Notes under the pieces: model-generated
What the model was told of the DNA's origin: nothing
The model's input: the letters and a program-made list of their open reading frames with translations, nothing else
Databases searched by the model: none
In this document: piece after piece, positions 1-6,114 of the stretch
Numbering within the stretch: position 1 is the first letter of the stretch
Layout: the number at the start of each line of letters is the position of its first letter
From: Bacteroidales bacterium
GTDB taxonomy: Bacteria; Bacteroidota; Bacteroidia; Bacteroidales; P3
DNA length: 8,294 nucleotides
Reading direction: 5' to 3'
Assembly (NCBI GenBank): GCA_017560705.1
Contig: JAFZEK010000025.1
Location: forward strand, 1 to 8,294
Translations under genes and position numbers: made by a program

Positions 1-1539
1 GTCCTTGTAGGTTATAGTTCTTGGAGCAGTAGAAGGGCTAAGAGGGATATTGTTGGCGTGTAGTTCGGTTAAGTGTTCTATCACCATGTCGCGGATGGTC
101 ATAGGGTAATCTTTTCTGTGCAAGATATTGAGTCCGCTAGTTATTTGGTCGCCGCCGTTGGCCATGTAGTCGGGCATAGCTATGGTGTATACTTGTGTGT
201 CTACTACTTCGGTGCCATTTATGAGTAGTTGTTTTATTTTGTGGTTTTGTATTGTAAGTTTCACTTCTTGGCTCACGGCTTCGCCGCCTCGTCGGGCTAT
301 TGTTTCGAACATCTTTATTACGTCGTTGCCGTTAAGGGTTATAATGGATAGGTTGTTGTCGAAGGGGAATACTTGGAATATATCTTTCATTTTCACCTTG
401 CCTTGGTCTATGTTTCGGCGTATGCCTCGTATGTTGTATATGGCAAAGTCCACTTTGGTGTTCATATATTTTTGGCTGTAGTGGCTAAGGGCATCGCATA
501 TCCAGTTGCCGGCGCTGCTGTTGCTTATGTGGCTAGATGCTATGCACAGTGTTTTATTCATCTGCTGTTCCATGGCTTCGGTGTAGGTGTTTATTTTGTT
601 GGCCAAAGCTTTGTCGGTCCTGTCGGTGTGGCGTGGTGTTATGGGTATTAGCGTGTAGTCTATTTTGGTTATTTTGTTTTTGGCGTTGGTGTGTATAGTG
701 ACACAGCCTAGGTATGCTCCGTATTTTCCAGCTTGTAGAATGGGTATGCTGTCGCCGTTGAGGTTGCAAGCCAGGTAGGGCGAGTGTAGGTAGGTGTGGG
801 TGTGGCCACCTATGAGCATGTCTATGTTTTTGGATTGTTGTATTAGGTCTATGTCTACGGTGTTGCCCGTTTTGTCTTCGTCGGTGAGGCCTAGGTGCGA
901 TAGAGCTATGACGATGTCGGCACCCTGTTGTTTTAGTTTCAGAGCCTCTTTGTCGGCAATGTCTATGGGGTCGGTGTAGGACACGCCTTTGCAGTAGGTG
1001 GGGTCTATGATGTTTGTGGGATTTATGTTTGTGCCTATGAATCCAATCTTTATGTTATCGAGGCTTATTATTACGGACTTTTTTACCAAGGCAGCCATAG
1101 TCGAATCCTCAAAGTTGTAGTTGGTGGATAGTGCCGTGGTGCGGTCGTTCCATAGTAGCATTTGTTTAAGGCCCTCTATCTGGTTGTCGAATTCGTGGTT
1201 GCCGAGGGTTCGCAAGTCGTATCCCAGCTCGTTCATTATCATCATTTCCACTTCGCCTTTGAACATGTTGAAGTATGGGGTGCCTTGCACTACGTCGCCA
1301 GCATCCACTAGCACTACGTTGGCGTTGGCGTTGCGAATGCTGTCTATAATCACTTTTCTGCCTATGGCACCGCCCATGTTGGAGTGCTCTAGTGGTAGTA
1401 TTTGGCTGTGAGTGTCGTTGGTGAAGAGTATGGTAAACTCATGCTTTGGGCCTATAGAGTTGTGCTTGGAGCTGCTACAACTTCCGAGGCTAAGGCTTGC
1501 TGCAAGGATAGGAATAAGTAGGAGTATTTGTGTTTTCAT
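1..1539 (-). CDS. 5'-nucleotidase / UDP-sugar hydrolase family lipoprotein (C-terminus cut by window edge)
   Basis: This is an exported metallophosphoesterase that would remove phosphate from extracytoplasmic nucleotides for nucleoside and phosphate salvage. Starting at the ATG at 1539-1537, the minus strand stays open for 513 codons to base 1 with no stop, so the C-terminus is missing. The N-terminus is a lipoprotein signal with lipobox LGSC (Cys21); CSSSK follows, with no acidic surface-export signature, so a periplasm-facing position is more likely. The metallophosphatase domain carries the di-metal ligands in order: TNDTHS (D42, H44), GDVVQG (D82), GNHEFD (N114, H115), ALSHLG (H215) and GGHTHT (H246, H248). 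The C-terminal substrate-binding domain shows YNIRGIR (368-374), then DIFQVFPFDNN and YMANGGDQ. The first glycine of the usual NxGGxR motif is Arg here. The gene is transcribed away from the rest of the window and no promoter motif was found in front of it. The family is clear; the exact substrate is not. Confidence 0.93.
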   Translation of the reverse strand, partial: MKTQILLLIPILAASLSLGSCSSSKHNSIGPKHEFTILFTNDTHSQILPLEHSNMGGAIGRKVIIDSIRNANANVVLVDAGDVVQGTPYFNMFKGEVEMMIMNELGYDLRTLGNHEFDNQIEGLKQMLLWNDRTTALSTNYNFEDSTMAALVKKSVIISLDNIKIGFIGTNINPTNIIDPTYCKGVSYTDPIDIADKEALKLKQQGADIVIALSHLGLTDEDKTGNTVDIDLIQQSKNIDMLIGGHTHTYLHSPYLACNLNGDSIPILQAGKYGAYLGCVTIHTNAKNKITKIDYTLIPITPRHTDRTDKALANKINTYTEAMEQQMNKTLCIASSHISNSSAGNWICDALSHYSQKYMNTKVDFAIYNIRGIRRNIDQGKVKMKDIFQVFPFDNNLSIITLNGNDVIKMFETIARRGGEAVSQEVKLTIQNHKIKQLLINGTEVVDTQVYTIAMPDYMANGGDQITSGLNILHRKDYPMTIRDMVIEHLTELHANNIPLSPSTAPRTITYKD

Positions 1540-1587
1540 GTCTGGGCAATGTGTTTTAGATGTTTTGTGAACTATTGTGGAATAAGC

Positions 1588-1865
1588 TTATGGCAATTTC
1601 TAAAAATTGCTTTGCAAGTGATTTGTGGAATTTTGCTAGAAAGATTTCTACTTTCTTTTGACCCTTCATAGCGGGCTATGCGACCCCAAAAGAAATAGAA
1701 AGATTTCAAGAAAAAATGTAAATGTTGCGATTAAGCGAGTAAAGAGCAATGCCTCAGCATTAGCTCTTTCGAGCGATAGCAACATCGACGAAGTCAACCA
1801 CGCAAAAGTTTCAAAGAACACTCTTTTGTTTATCCGAAACGTGGAATTTTTAGAAGTTACCATAA
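1588..1865. repeat. Inverted-repeat-bounded, hairpin-rich intergenic element
   Basis: A stretch of about 278 bp is bounded by 23-bp imperfect inverted repeats at 1588-1610 and 1843-1865. They match at 20 of 23 positions and share the core AATTTTTAGAA. Inside are a hairpin at 1652-1695 (9-bp outer stem TTTCTTTTG/CAAAAGAAA and inner stem CATAG/CTATG), a direct repeat TAGAAAGATTTC flanking it (1637-1648 and 1696-1707), and a long imperfect hairpin at 1722-1785. Both strands keep an open frame of 65-70 codons across it, but neither resembles a known protein to me, and the symmetry explains the sequence better. No clear target-site duplication and no transposase are visible. It may be a MITE-like non-autonomous repeat or a structured transcript. 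The symmetry is seen directly; the mobile or RNA nature is inference. Confidence 0.5.
1722..1785. other. Strong imperfect hairpin inside the intergenic element
   Basis: The inner stem pairs AAAGAGC plus AATGC (1741-1752) with GCATT plus GCTCTTT (1757-1769) around a CTCA loop, giving 12 base pairs with a single bulged A at 1762. An outer stem pairs ATGTTGC (1722-1728) with GCAACAT (1779-1785), separated from the inner stem by an internal loop. No T-run follows, so it does not look like an intrinsic terminator. Its strand of transcription, if any, is unknown. Confidence 0.55.
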
Positions 1866-2119
1866 TATAGCGTTTTTTTTAATGGCTACAAAACAACAAT
1901 TGACTTGTTTTTTGAGCGGATTAGTAGGGCTAAAAGCGTGTGCAAATCAGCTGAATGCGAAAATGCTGCTGTGCAAACCCATGGTGCAAAGTTCGGAAAA
2001 ATTATTGAGATGTGCAAACACCCTGTGGAAAGGTAGTAGGCTGTGGACTTTTGGTGGAGACAGTGTTAGCATTAAAAATGGAGTAGCAAATCACAAGCTG
2101 TGTAGCGGTGTGTGGTGGA

Positions 2120-2273
2120 TTGTCTACGAAAACCTATATGGTTTTGGGGTGTAAGTATGGCACTTATGGTGCAAAACTGCCATATTTTTGGGTTGAAAAC
2201 GGCAAGGTTTTGAGGTGCAAGAGTGGGGCTTTTGAGGCTTGCGGCTTACAGCTTTGGCTTGTGGCATATAGTG
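2120..2273. repeat. Degenerate 22-bp tandem repeat array
   Basis: Units beginning TTTTG (or one substitution from it) start at 2142, 2164, 2186, 2208, 2230 and 2252, exactly 22 bp apart. A weaker unit may precede them at 2120. The rough pattern is TTTTGRGGTGCAARA followed by a G-rich end. The clearest pair, 2128-2160 and 2195-2226, shares GAAAAC, GGTTTTG, GGTG and AAG at near-matching spacing. A small dyad AAAACC/GGTTTT lies at 2129-2145. Further copies of GTGCAAA at 1940, 1971, 1984 and 2012 suggest an older, more decayed extension upstream. The units are contiguous with no spacers. Function is unknown; it occupies the gap before the butyrate kinase promoter. The rest of the gap, 1866-2119 and 2274-2479, shows no convincing gene. 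Confidence 0.6.
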
Positions 2274-2479
2274 CCGGCGGTGGAGCGGAAAACGGTGATT
2301 GCAGAAACTAGAATAATAGGTGTAAAATGGATTTAAAGATGAGTTTTTGTGGTGTACTTGGGCTAAAAATGCCAACGAGGGCGATAAAAAAATGTAATTG
2401 TATGCTAATGTATATAGCTGATAAAGAGAAAACTTGATAGAATAGAGCTACAAAAAAGTAAAAAAAAGACGAAACGCAA

Positions 2480-2510
2480 TTGGTTAATTCCAAATAAATT
2501 AGTAACTTTG
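2480..2510 (+). promoter_or_regulatory. Bacteroidota-type promoter for the butyrate kinase / FKBP unit
   Basis: TTG at 2480-2482 is followed after 20 bp by TAACTTTG at 2503-2510, a full match to the TAnnTTTG -7 element of the Bacteroidota primary sigma factor. A start site near 2517 would leave an A/T-rich leader of about 39 nt before the ATG at 2556, with no Shine-Dalgarno sequence. It is the only motif in this gap with both boxes well placed. Confidence 0.75.
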
Positions 2511-2555
2511 CAAGAACTTAAAGCATGTAATTGATAAAAAAAACTATATATAACA

Positions 2556-3656
2556 ATGAGTACAGAAAAAAGATATTGCTTGGCAATAAACCCAGGTGCT
2601 ACATCTACAAAAGCATCTGTATATGATGGAGAAACAGAAGTTTTTACCGAAAACATTAAACACCCTATTGAAGAGATAAAACAATTTGCAGAGATAGCAG
2701 ATCAGTTTGATTATAGAAAGAACACTATTTTGGATATGTTGAAAAAACACGACATAGACGTGAAAGACATAGCCATAGTAGTAGGTAGAGGTGGATTGAC
2801 CAAGCCTTGCGAATCCGGTATATACAGAGTGAACGACAAGATGCTTGAAGAATGTCGTGCAGGTATTCAAGGAAAACATGCTTGCAACCTTGGTTCTTTG
2901 ATAGCCGATAGTATCGCCAAAGAAATAGGATTGGAAGCTTCTTATATTGCCGATCCGGGTATTGTAGACGAAAGACCAGAAGTGGCTAAGATTACAGGAC
3001 ACCCTGTTTTCGACCTTAACCCAGAATACGAAGGTGTTATTTGGCACTGCCTAAACCAAAAGATGACTGCTAAGCTTTATGCTCGCGAACAAGGTAAGAA
3101 ATACGAAGATATGAACCTTATTATTGCCCACATGGGTGGTGGTGTATCTGTAGGTATTCACAGCCATGGTAAGGTGATAGAAGTGAACAGAGCTTTGTGT
3201 GGATTAGGTGCTATGTCTACTACAAGAACAGGTTCTATAAACTCTAGCAAGCTTGTTGAAGTATGTTTCAGCGGCAAATACAGCAAACAAGAAATCATCA
3301 AGATGATTACTGCCGAAGGTGGTTTTGTGGCTTATTTGGGTACCAACGATGCCTACGAAGTAGAAGTAAAAGCATTGGAAGGCGACGAAAAATGCAAACT
3401 TATGGCCGATGCTTTCTGCTATCAAGTGAGCTTGGAAATAAGCCGTTTGGCTGCTACTGTCAAAGATAAAGTGGACGCTATATTGCTTACTGGTGGTATT
3501 GCTTATAGCAAACCTTGGATGGCTCAGATAGCAGAACACGTAGATTGGATAGCTCCTGTAGCTGTATATAAAGGCGAAAACGAAATGTTGGCTCTTGCTA
3601 TGTGTGGTAAAGAAGTTCTTGATGGAACTGCTGAAATAAAAACATTACAAAGATAA
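2556..3656 (+). CDS. buk: Butyrate kinase family acyl kinase
   Basis: The family transfers phosphate between ATP and butyrate or a related short or branched acid (EC 2.7.2.7); in fermenters it makes ATP from butyryl-phosphate. The 366 residues match the usual length of this ASKHA-fold enzyme. Visible motifs are NPGATSTK (12-19, phosphate loop), VGRGGLTKP (76-84), HMGGGVSVG (192-200), LTGGIAYS (311-318) and GENEMLALA (340-348). The usual SPER(S/A)G stretch reads STTRTG (221-226): the Arg (R224) and Gly remain but Pro-Glu is lost, which recalls the TRSG of acetate kinases. Butyrate kinase is commonly next to phosphate butyryltransferase (ptb); here the upstream neighbour is about 1 kb of repeats and the downstream one an FKBP, so ptb is absent locally. 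Codons favour GGT, GCT, GAA and AAA more than in aroC, which suggests strong expression. The family is sure; the substrate (butyrate, isobutyrate, propionate or other) is not. Confidence 0.9.
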   Translation: MSTEKRYCLAINPGATSTKASVYDGETEVFTENIKHPIEEIKQFAEIADQFDYRKNTILDMLKKHDIDVKDIAIVVGRGGLTKPCESGIYRVNDKMLEECRAGIQGKHACNLGSLIADSIAKEIGLEASYIADPGIVDERPEVAKITGHPVFDLNPEYEGVIWHCLNQKMTAKLYAREQGKKYEDMNLIIAHMGGGVSVGIHSHGKVIEVNRALCGLGAMSTTRTGSINSSKLVEVCFSGKYSKQEIIKMITAEGGFVAYLGTNDAYEVEVKALEGDEKCKLMADAFCYQVSLEISRLAATVKDKVDAILLTGGIAYSKPWMAQIAEHVDWIAPVAVYKGENEMLALAMCGKEVLDGTAEIKTLQR

Positions 3657-3670
3657 GAATTTAGCATACA

Positions 3671-4336
3671 ATGAAGAAGGTATTTTTGTTGGCTGCATTG
3701 GCTTTCCCGTTCTGGGCTATGTCGCAGAATGAGGAGGTTAAGCTAAAAACTTTCGAGGATTCGGTGGCCTACGCCATAGGTTGCGATATTGCCGAAAGCC
3801 TGAAACAGATGAATATTAACTACGAAGTGCTTGTGCAAAGCATATCAGACTACTCTAAGGGAAAATCAAAATTCTCCAAAGACAATGTGATGATGGTGCT
3901 TAATGACTTTCAGATGCGTCAGCAGATGAGCTCTAATGTCGAAGCCGAAAAGAACATCGAAACAGGTAAGAAGTTTTTGGCCGAAAACAGAAATAGCAAG
4001 TCGGTTCATGAAACGCCGTCGGGATTGCAATACAAGGTATTGGAGCAAGGAAAGGGCAACAAGCCTAAACCTACCGACCGTATTAAGTTCCACTACAAAG
4101 GTTCGTTGCTAGATGGCACGGTGTTTGATAGTTCTTACGACCGTGGTCAGCCCCTATCGGGCGAGGTGAGTAGATTTATTGCCGGATGGGTTGAAGGTAT
4201 ACAACTGATGCCCGAAGGGTCGAAATACATCTTCTATATTCCTAGCCAACTAGGTTATGGCAACCAACAAGCCGGTAAAATACCTCCCGGTTCGCTACTT
4301 ATTTTTGAAGTAGAATTATTAGAAATATTGAAATAA
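3671..4336 (+). CDS. Exported FKBP-type peptidyl-prolyl cis-trans isomerase (FkpA/Mip-like)
   Basis: This is a folding catalyst that isomerises Xaa-Pro bonds in exported proteins. Residues 1-18 form a signal peptide with likely cleavage AMS|Q, giving a periplasmic protein. Residues of about 25-105 are a helical segment of the kind that dimerises FkpA/Mip/FklB proteins. The FKBP domain covers about 117-221. It keeps the pocket residues aligned with FKBP12: Y142 in FHYKG, F152-D153 in GTVFDSS, W173 in IAGWVEG, Y196 in LGYG, IPP at 204-206 and F212. It ends in the family-typical FEVELLEIL. The length of 221 residues is normal. The gene begins 14 nt after the butyrate kinase stop and is closed by a terminator, so it probably shares the upstream promoter. 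No functional link between the two products is evident. Confidence 0.93.
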   Translation: MKKVFLLAALAFPFWAMSQNEEVKLKTFEDSVAYAIGCDIAESLKQMNINYEVLVQSISDYSKGKSKFSKDNVMMVLNDFQMRQQMSSNVEAEKNIETGKKFLAENRNSKSVHETPSGLQYKVLEQGKGNKPKPTDRIKFHYKGSLLDGTVFDSSYDRGQPLSGEVSRFIAGWVEGIQLMPEGSKYIFYIPSQLGYGNQQAGKIPPGSLLIFEVELLEILK

Positions 4337-4357
4337 TATTTCTTAAGATAACGTGTG

Positions 4358-4406
4358 AAAAAACCTTTATCCCTTAGCATAGAGCGTAGGGATAGAGGTT
4401 TTTTTT
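4358..4406 (+). terminator. Intrinsic terminator after the FKBP gene
   Basis: A 17-bp stem (4358-4374 with 4388-4404) has a single G-T wobble and a 13-nt loop. The right arm ends in an eight-T run at 4399-4406. The left arm begins with six A, so the structure could also terminate transcripts on the other strand. It lies about 20 bp after the FKBP stop codon and separates that unit from aroC. Confidence 0.88.
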
Positions 4407-4438
4407 GTAGAGACGCACCAATGGGAATGCCTCTACAA
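4405..4438. repeat. Short palindromic repeat, GTAGAGACGC type
   Basis: TTGTAGAG (4405-4412) pairs with CTCTACAA (4431-4438) around an 18-nt centre containing ACGCACC and GGGAATGC. It overlaps the terminator T-run. The arm resembles the GTCTCTAC arm at 5686-5693, in opposite orientation, and the centre resembles the GAATGCCATTC core at 5605-5615. It therefore looks like a chimera of the two palindromes found after aroC. Short palindromes of this kind recur in many bacterial genomes (from memory, not checked). Confidence 0.5.
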
Positions 4439-4476
4439 AATATTAAACGTCACTTCTAAGATAGTAATATAAGTTT

Positions 4477-5532
4477 ATGGCTGGAAATGTTATAGGAACG
4501 TTATTTAGATTTACGTCGTTTGGCGAGTCGCATGGCTCACATATAGGCGGAGTGGTGGATGGATGTCCTTCCAATATGGTGTTGGATATGGATAAGATAG
4601 CTGACGATTTGTCGCGTCGCCGACCCAAAGCAAGATTTTCTACTTCGAGGGTAGAAGAGGATAGGCTGCACTTCTTGTCGGGGCTGTATGAGGGCAAAAC
4701 GCTGGGTACGCCCATAGCTTTCATTATAGAGAATGCCTCGCAGCATTCGGCGGATTATGAGTGGCTGAGGGACTGCTATCGTCCTTCGCATGCCGACTAT
4801 ACGTACCAGATGAAGTATGGGGTGCGAGACCACCGAGGCGGTGGTAGGGCGTCGGCTAGAGAAACGGCGGCTAGGGTGGTGGCTGGAAGCATTGCCAAGC
4901 AGATTATAGAGCCCTATGGCATGACGGTTGAGGCATATACGTCGCAGATAGGCGACATAGTGCTTGCCAACCATTATACTTCCTTAGACCTCTCGAAAAG
5001 AGATGCCAACGAGCTATATTGCCCCGATGCCGATGTGGCAGGCCGAATGATGAACCTGTTAGGCGAGGTGCAGAAAGACGGCGACACCGTAGGCGGTGTG
5101 GTTACATGTGTGATAAAAGGCTGCCCTATAGGTCTTGGCGAGCCAGTATTCGACAGGCTGCAAGCCGCTTTGGCCGCGGCTATGATGTCGATCCCTTCGG
5201 CTAAGGGTTTTGACTATGGCTTCGGCTTCGGGATGGCGGCTATGAGGGGTAGCCGTTGCTTGGATGTGCTCGACGCTGATTTTTCGTTTCGTAGCAACCA
5301 TTCGGGGGGCATACAAGGTGGTATAGCCAATGGCGAAGACATTTTTTTCAGAGTGGCTTTTAAGCCCATCGCGTCGCTGGCTATGGAGGTGCCGCTGACG
5401 GCTGTGGATGGCACGATGATGACAAAAAAAATTGGCGGCAGGCACGATGTGTGCCAGGTGCCTAGGGCTGTCCCTGTCGTAGAAGCTATGGCTGCTATGG
5501 TATTGGCGGATATGCTGTTGATGGCAAGGTAG
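4477..5532 (+). CDS. aroC: Chorismate synthase
   Basis: This cytoplasmic enzyme catalyses the last step of the shikimate pathway, converting 5-enolpyruvylshikimate-3-phosphate to chorismate with reduced FMN (EC 4.2.3.5), and so feeds aromatic amino acid and related aromatic synthesis. The start is set by the family N-terminus MAGN..GTLFR, followed by FGESHG (15-20, His19). The second signature is DHRGGGRASARETAARV (118-134). NHSGGIQGGIANGEDI (274-289) and RHDVCQVPRAVPVVEAM (322-338) complete the FMN and substrate site. Val replaces the common Pro in RHDPC. At 351 residues it is full length. It stands alone between the terminator and a repeat-rich gap; no other aromatic-pathway gene is next to it, and I could not identify a clear TAnnTTTG promoter in its 70-bp leader. 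Confidence 0.98.
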   Translation: MAGNVIGTLFRFTSFGESHGSHIGGVVDGCPSNMVLDMDKIADDLSRRRPKARFSTSRVEEDRLHFLSGLYEGKTLGTPIAFIIENASQHSADYEWLRDCYRPSHADYTYQMKYGVRDHRGGGRASARETAARVVAGSIAKQIIEPYGMTVEAYTSQIGDIVLANHYTSLDLSKRDANELYCPDADVAGRMMNLLGEVQKDGDTVGGVVTCVIKGCPIGLGEPVFDRLQAALAAAMMSIPSAKGFDYGFGFGMAAMRGSRCLDVLDADFSFRSNHSGGIQGGIANGEDIFFRVAFKPIASLAMEVPLTAVDGTMMTKKIGGRHDVCQVPRAVPVVEAMAAMVLADMLLMAR

Positions 5533-5590
5533 AGAGATGCACCGCCGGAATGTCTTCCAATTCGATACGCCCATACATATATATATGCGG

Positions 5591-5629
5591 ATAATCGTAG
5601 GGGCGAATGCCATTCGCCCCTACGATTAT
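5591..5629. repeat. 39-bp near-perfect palindrome, GTAGGGGCGAATG type
   Basis: ATAATCGTAGGGGCGAATG (5591-5609) is followed by one base and then its exact reverse complement (5611-5629), 19 of 19 bp. In RNA it would form a very stable hairpin with a minimal loop, about 60 nt after the aroC stop. It may end or protect the aroC transcript, although no T-run follows. The core GGGGCGAATG/CATTCGCCCC resembles a dispersed palindrome known from many bacterial genomes (recalled, not searched). Confidence 0.75.
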
Positions 5630-5638
5630 ATATTCATT

Positions 5639-5691
5639 CGTCGCACCGCCTAACGGCTGCGACGTGGTGAGACGTGCCGTTGGCGCGTCTC
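5639..5691. repeat. Two adjacent hairpins, the second of GAGACG/CGTCTC type
   Basis: The first hairpin pairs CGTCGCA plus CCG (5639-5648) with CGG plus TGCGACG (5654-5664), with a bulged C at 5657 and loop CCTAA. The second pairs GAGACGTGCC (5669-5678) with GGCGCGTCTC (5682-5691), with one mismatch around a GTT loop. The GCGTCTCTAC end of the second recurs, inverted, at 4407-4416. Together with the 39-bp palindrome they form a cluster of three hairpins within about 100 bp. Confidence 0.6.
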
Positions 5692-5702
5692 TACATATTC
5701 GT

Positions 5703-5723
5703 GATTTTTAGAAGTTGCCTATA
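5703..5723 (+). repeat. Third copy of the dispersed TTTTTAGAAGTT motif
   Basis: ATTTTTAGAAGTTGCC followed by TATA closely matches the right terminal repeat of the 1588-1865 element (1843-1865) and the reverse complement of its left terminal repeat. It lies directly in front of the dyad array, so the two repeat-rich gaps share a sequence family. Confidence 0.5.
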
Positions 5724-5867
5724 CCCGGGTATAAATATGCCGACGGTATACCGTGGTTGGATTTATACCCGGGTGTTATTTTTGCCCATCCTAGATGTAG
5801 ATAAAACTACATCCGAGATGCCGGTTTGTCTGCATCCTCGATGTAGGCAACACGGTATCTGGGATCC
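5720..5867. repeat. Phased array of short dyads upstream of the sigma factor operon
   Basis: Three perfect palindromes lie exactly 22 bp apart centre to centre: TATACCCGGGTATA (5720-5733), ACGGTATACCGT (5743-5754) and ACCCGGGT (5767-5774). Four copies of ATC-N3-GAT follow exactly 23 bp apart, at 5788, 5811, 5834 and 5857; the first three read CATCC(T/G)(A/C)GATG. Bases between the dyads are not conserved. Complementary arms can also pair between neighbouring sites, for example GATGTAG (5794-5800) with CTACATC (5807-5813). The spacing of about two helical turns would put every dyad on nearly the same face of DNA. It may be a multi-site operator or a decayed tandem repeat. The interval 5868-6005 shows no gene, only A- and T-rich tracts. 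Confidence 0.6.
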
Positions 5868-6005
5868 AATTTTGACCGCTATTATTGCCACATTATTTTA
5901 CCATTTTTAGGTGCAAACGTATACTATGTCACAAAAAAAATAAATGCTGAATGATAGTGCTTTACGGTGCAGGCGAGTAAAAAAAAGTGCGATTTTTGAT
6001 CTTTT

Positions 6006-6039
6006 TTGATACTATATAAGTGAAGACTCTTTATTTTTG
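6006..6039 (+). promoter_or_regulatory. Probable promoter of the sigma factor operon
   Basis: TATTTTTG at 6032-6039 fits the TAnnTTTG element. A TTG at 6006-6008, the end of a T-run, lies 23 bp upstream, at the long end of the accepted spacing. The start site would be near 6045. Two TTTTTGAT copies (5993-6000 and 6003-6010) precede it and could instead be a regulatory site or alternative -33 boxes. Confidence 0.55.
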
Positions 6040-6043
6040 CACT

Positions 6044-6066
6044 GCAATATTGCCCTTGGGCGATAT
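6044..6066 (+). promoter_or_regulatory. Hairpin at the predicted 5' end of the sigma operon mRNA
   Basis: ATATTGCCC (6047-6055) pairs with GGGCGATAT (6058-6066) through nine pairs including one G-T wobble. It overlaps the perfect palindrome GCAATATTGC (6044-6053). It would sit at or near the first transcribed bases, so it could stabilise the mRNA or act as a repressor site at the start point. A six-residue reading frame (ATG at 6065, stop at 6083-6085) begins in its right arm. Confidence 0.45.
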
Positions 6067-6099
6067 GAAAAAAGGAAGAGAATAAGGGGGATAAATAAG

Positions 6100-6114
6100 T
6101 ATATATATATATAT
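6100..6114 (+). repeat. TA dinucleotide tract abutting the sigma factor start
   Basis: An uninterrupted alternating TA run of 15 nt ends on the first base of the TTG start codon at 6114. Such short tandem tracts can change length by slippage. Being upstream of the start codon, a change would alter leader spacing and structure, not the reading frame. Confidence 0.6.

Noticed and set aside
1658..1870. Overlapping open frames on both strands (70 and 65 codons) inside the inverted-repeat element
   Set aside because: Both cross the hairpins, have no supported start or promoter, and resemble no protein; the symmetry of the DNA explains them.
1882..2154. 90-codon open frame beginning MATKQQLTCF
   Set aside because: It runs into the 22-bp array and contains repeated GTGCAAA units; there is no domain, signal peptide or promoter.
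2183..2190. TATTTTTG as a second promoter in the repeat region
   Set aside because: No TTG lies at suitable spacing upstream, and the T-run is part of the 22-bp repeat unit.
2120..2273. Possible CRISPR array because of regularly spaced repeats
   Set aside because: The 22-bp units are contiguous, degenerate and lack unique spacers of fixed length; no cas gene is in the window.
1540..2555. RNA gene (tRNA, riboswitch or known ncRNA) in the 1-kb gap
   Set aside because: No cloverleaf or recognisable riboswitch core was found; only the repeat-associated hairpins are supportable.
2544..3047. 167-codon open frame on the minus strand
   Set aside because: It is entirely antisense to the well-supported butyrate kinase gene and has no recognisable motif.
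5674..5910. 78-codon open frame between aroC and the sigma operon
   Set aside because: It lies across the hairpin cluster and the dyad array, and its translation mirrors those repeats; no plausible protein features.
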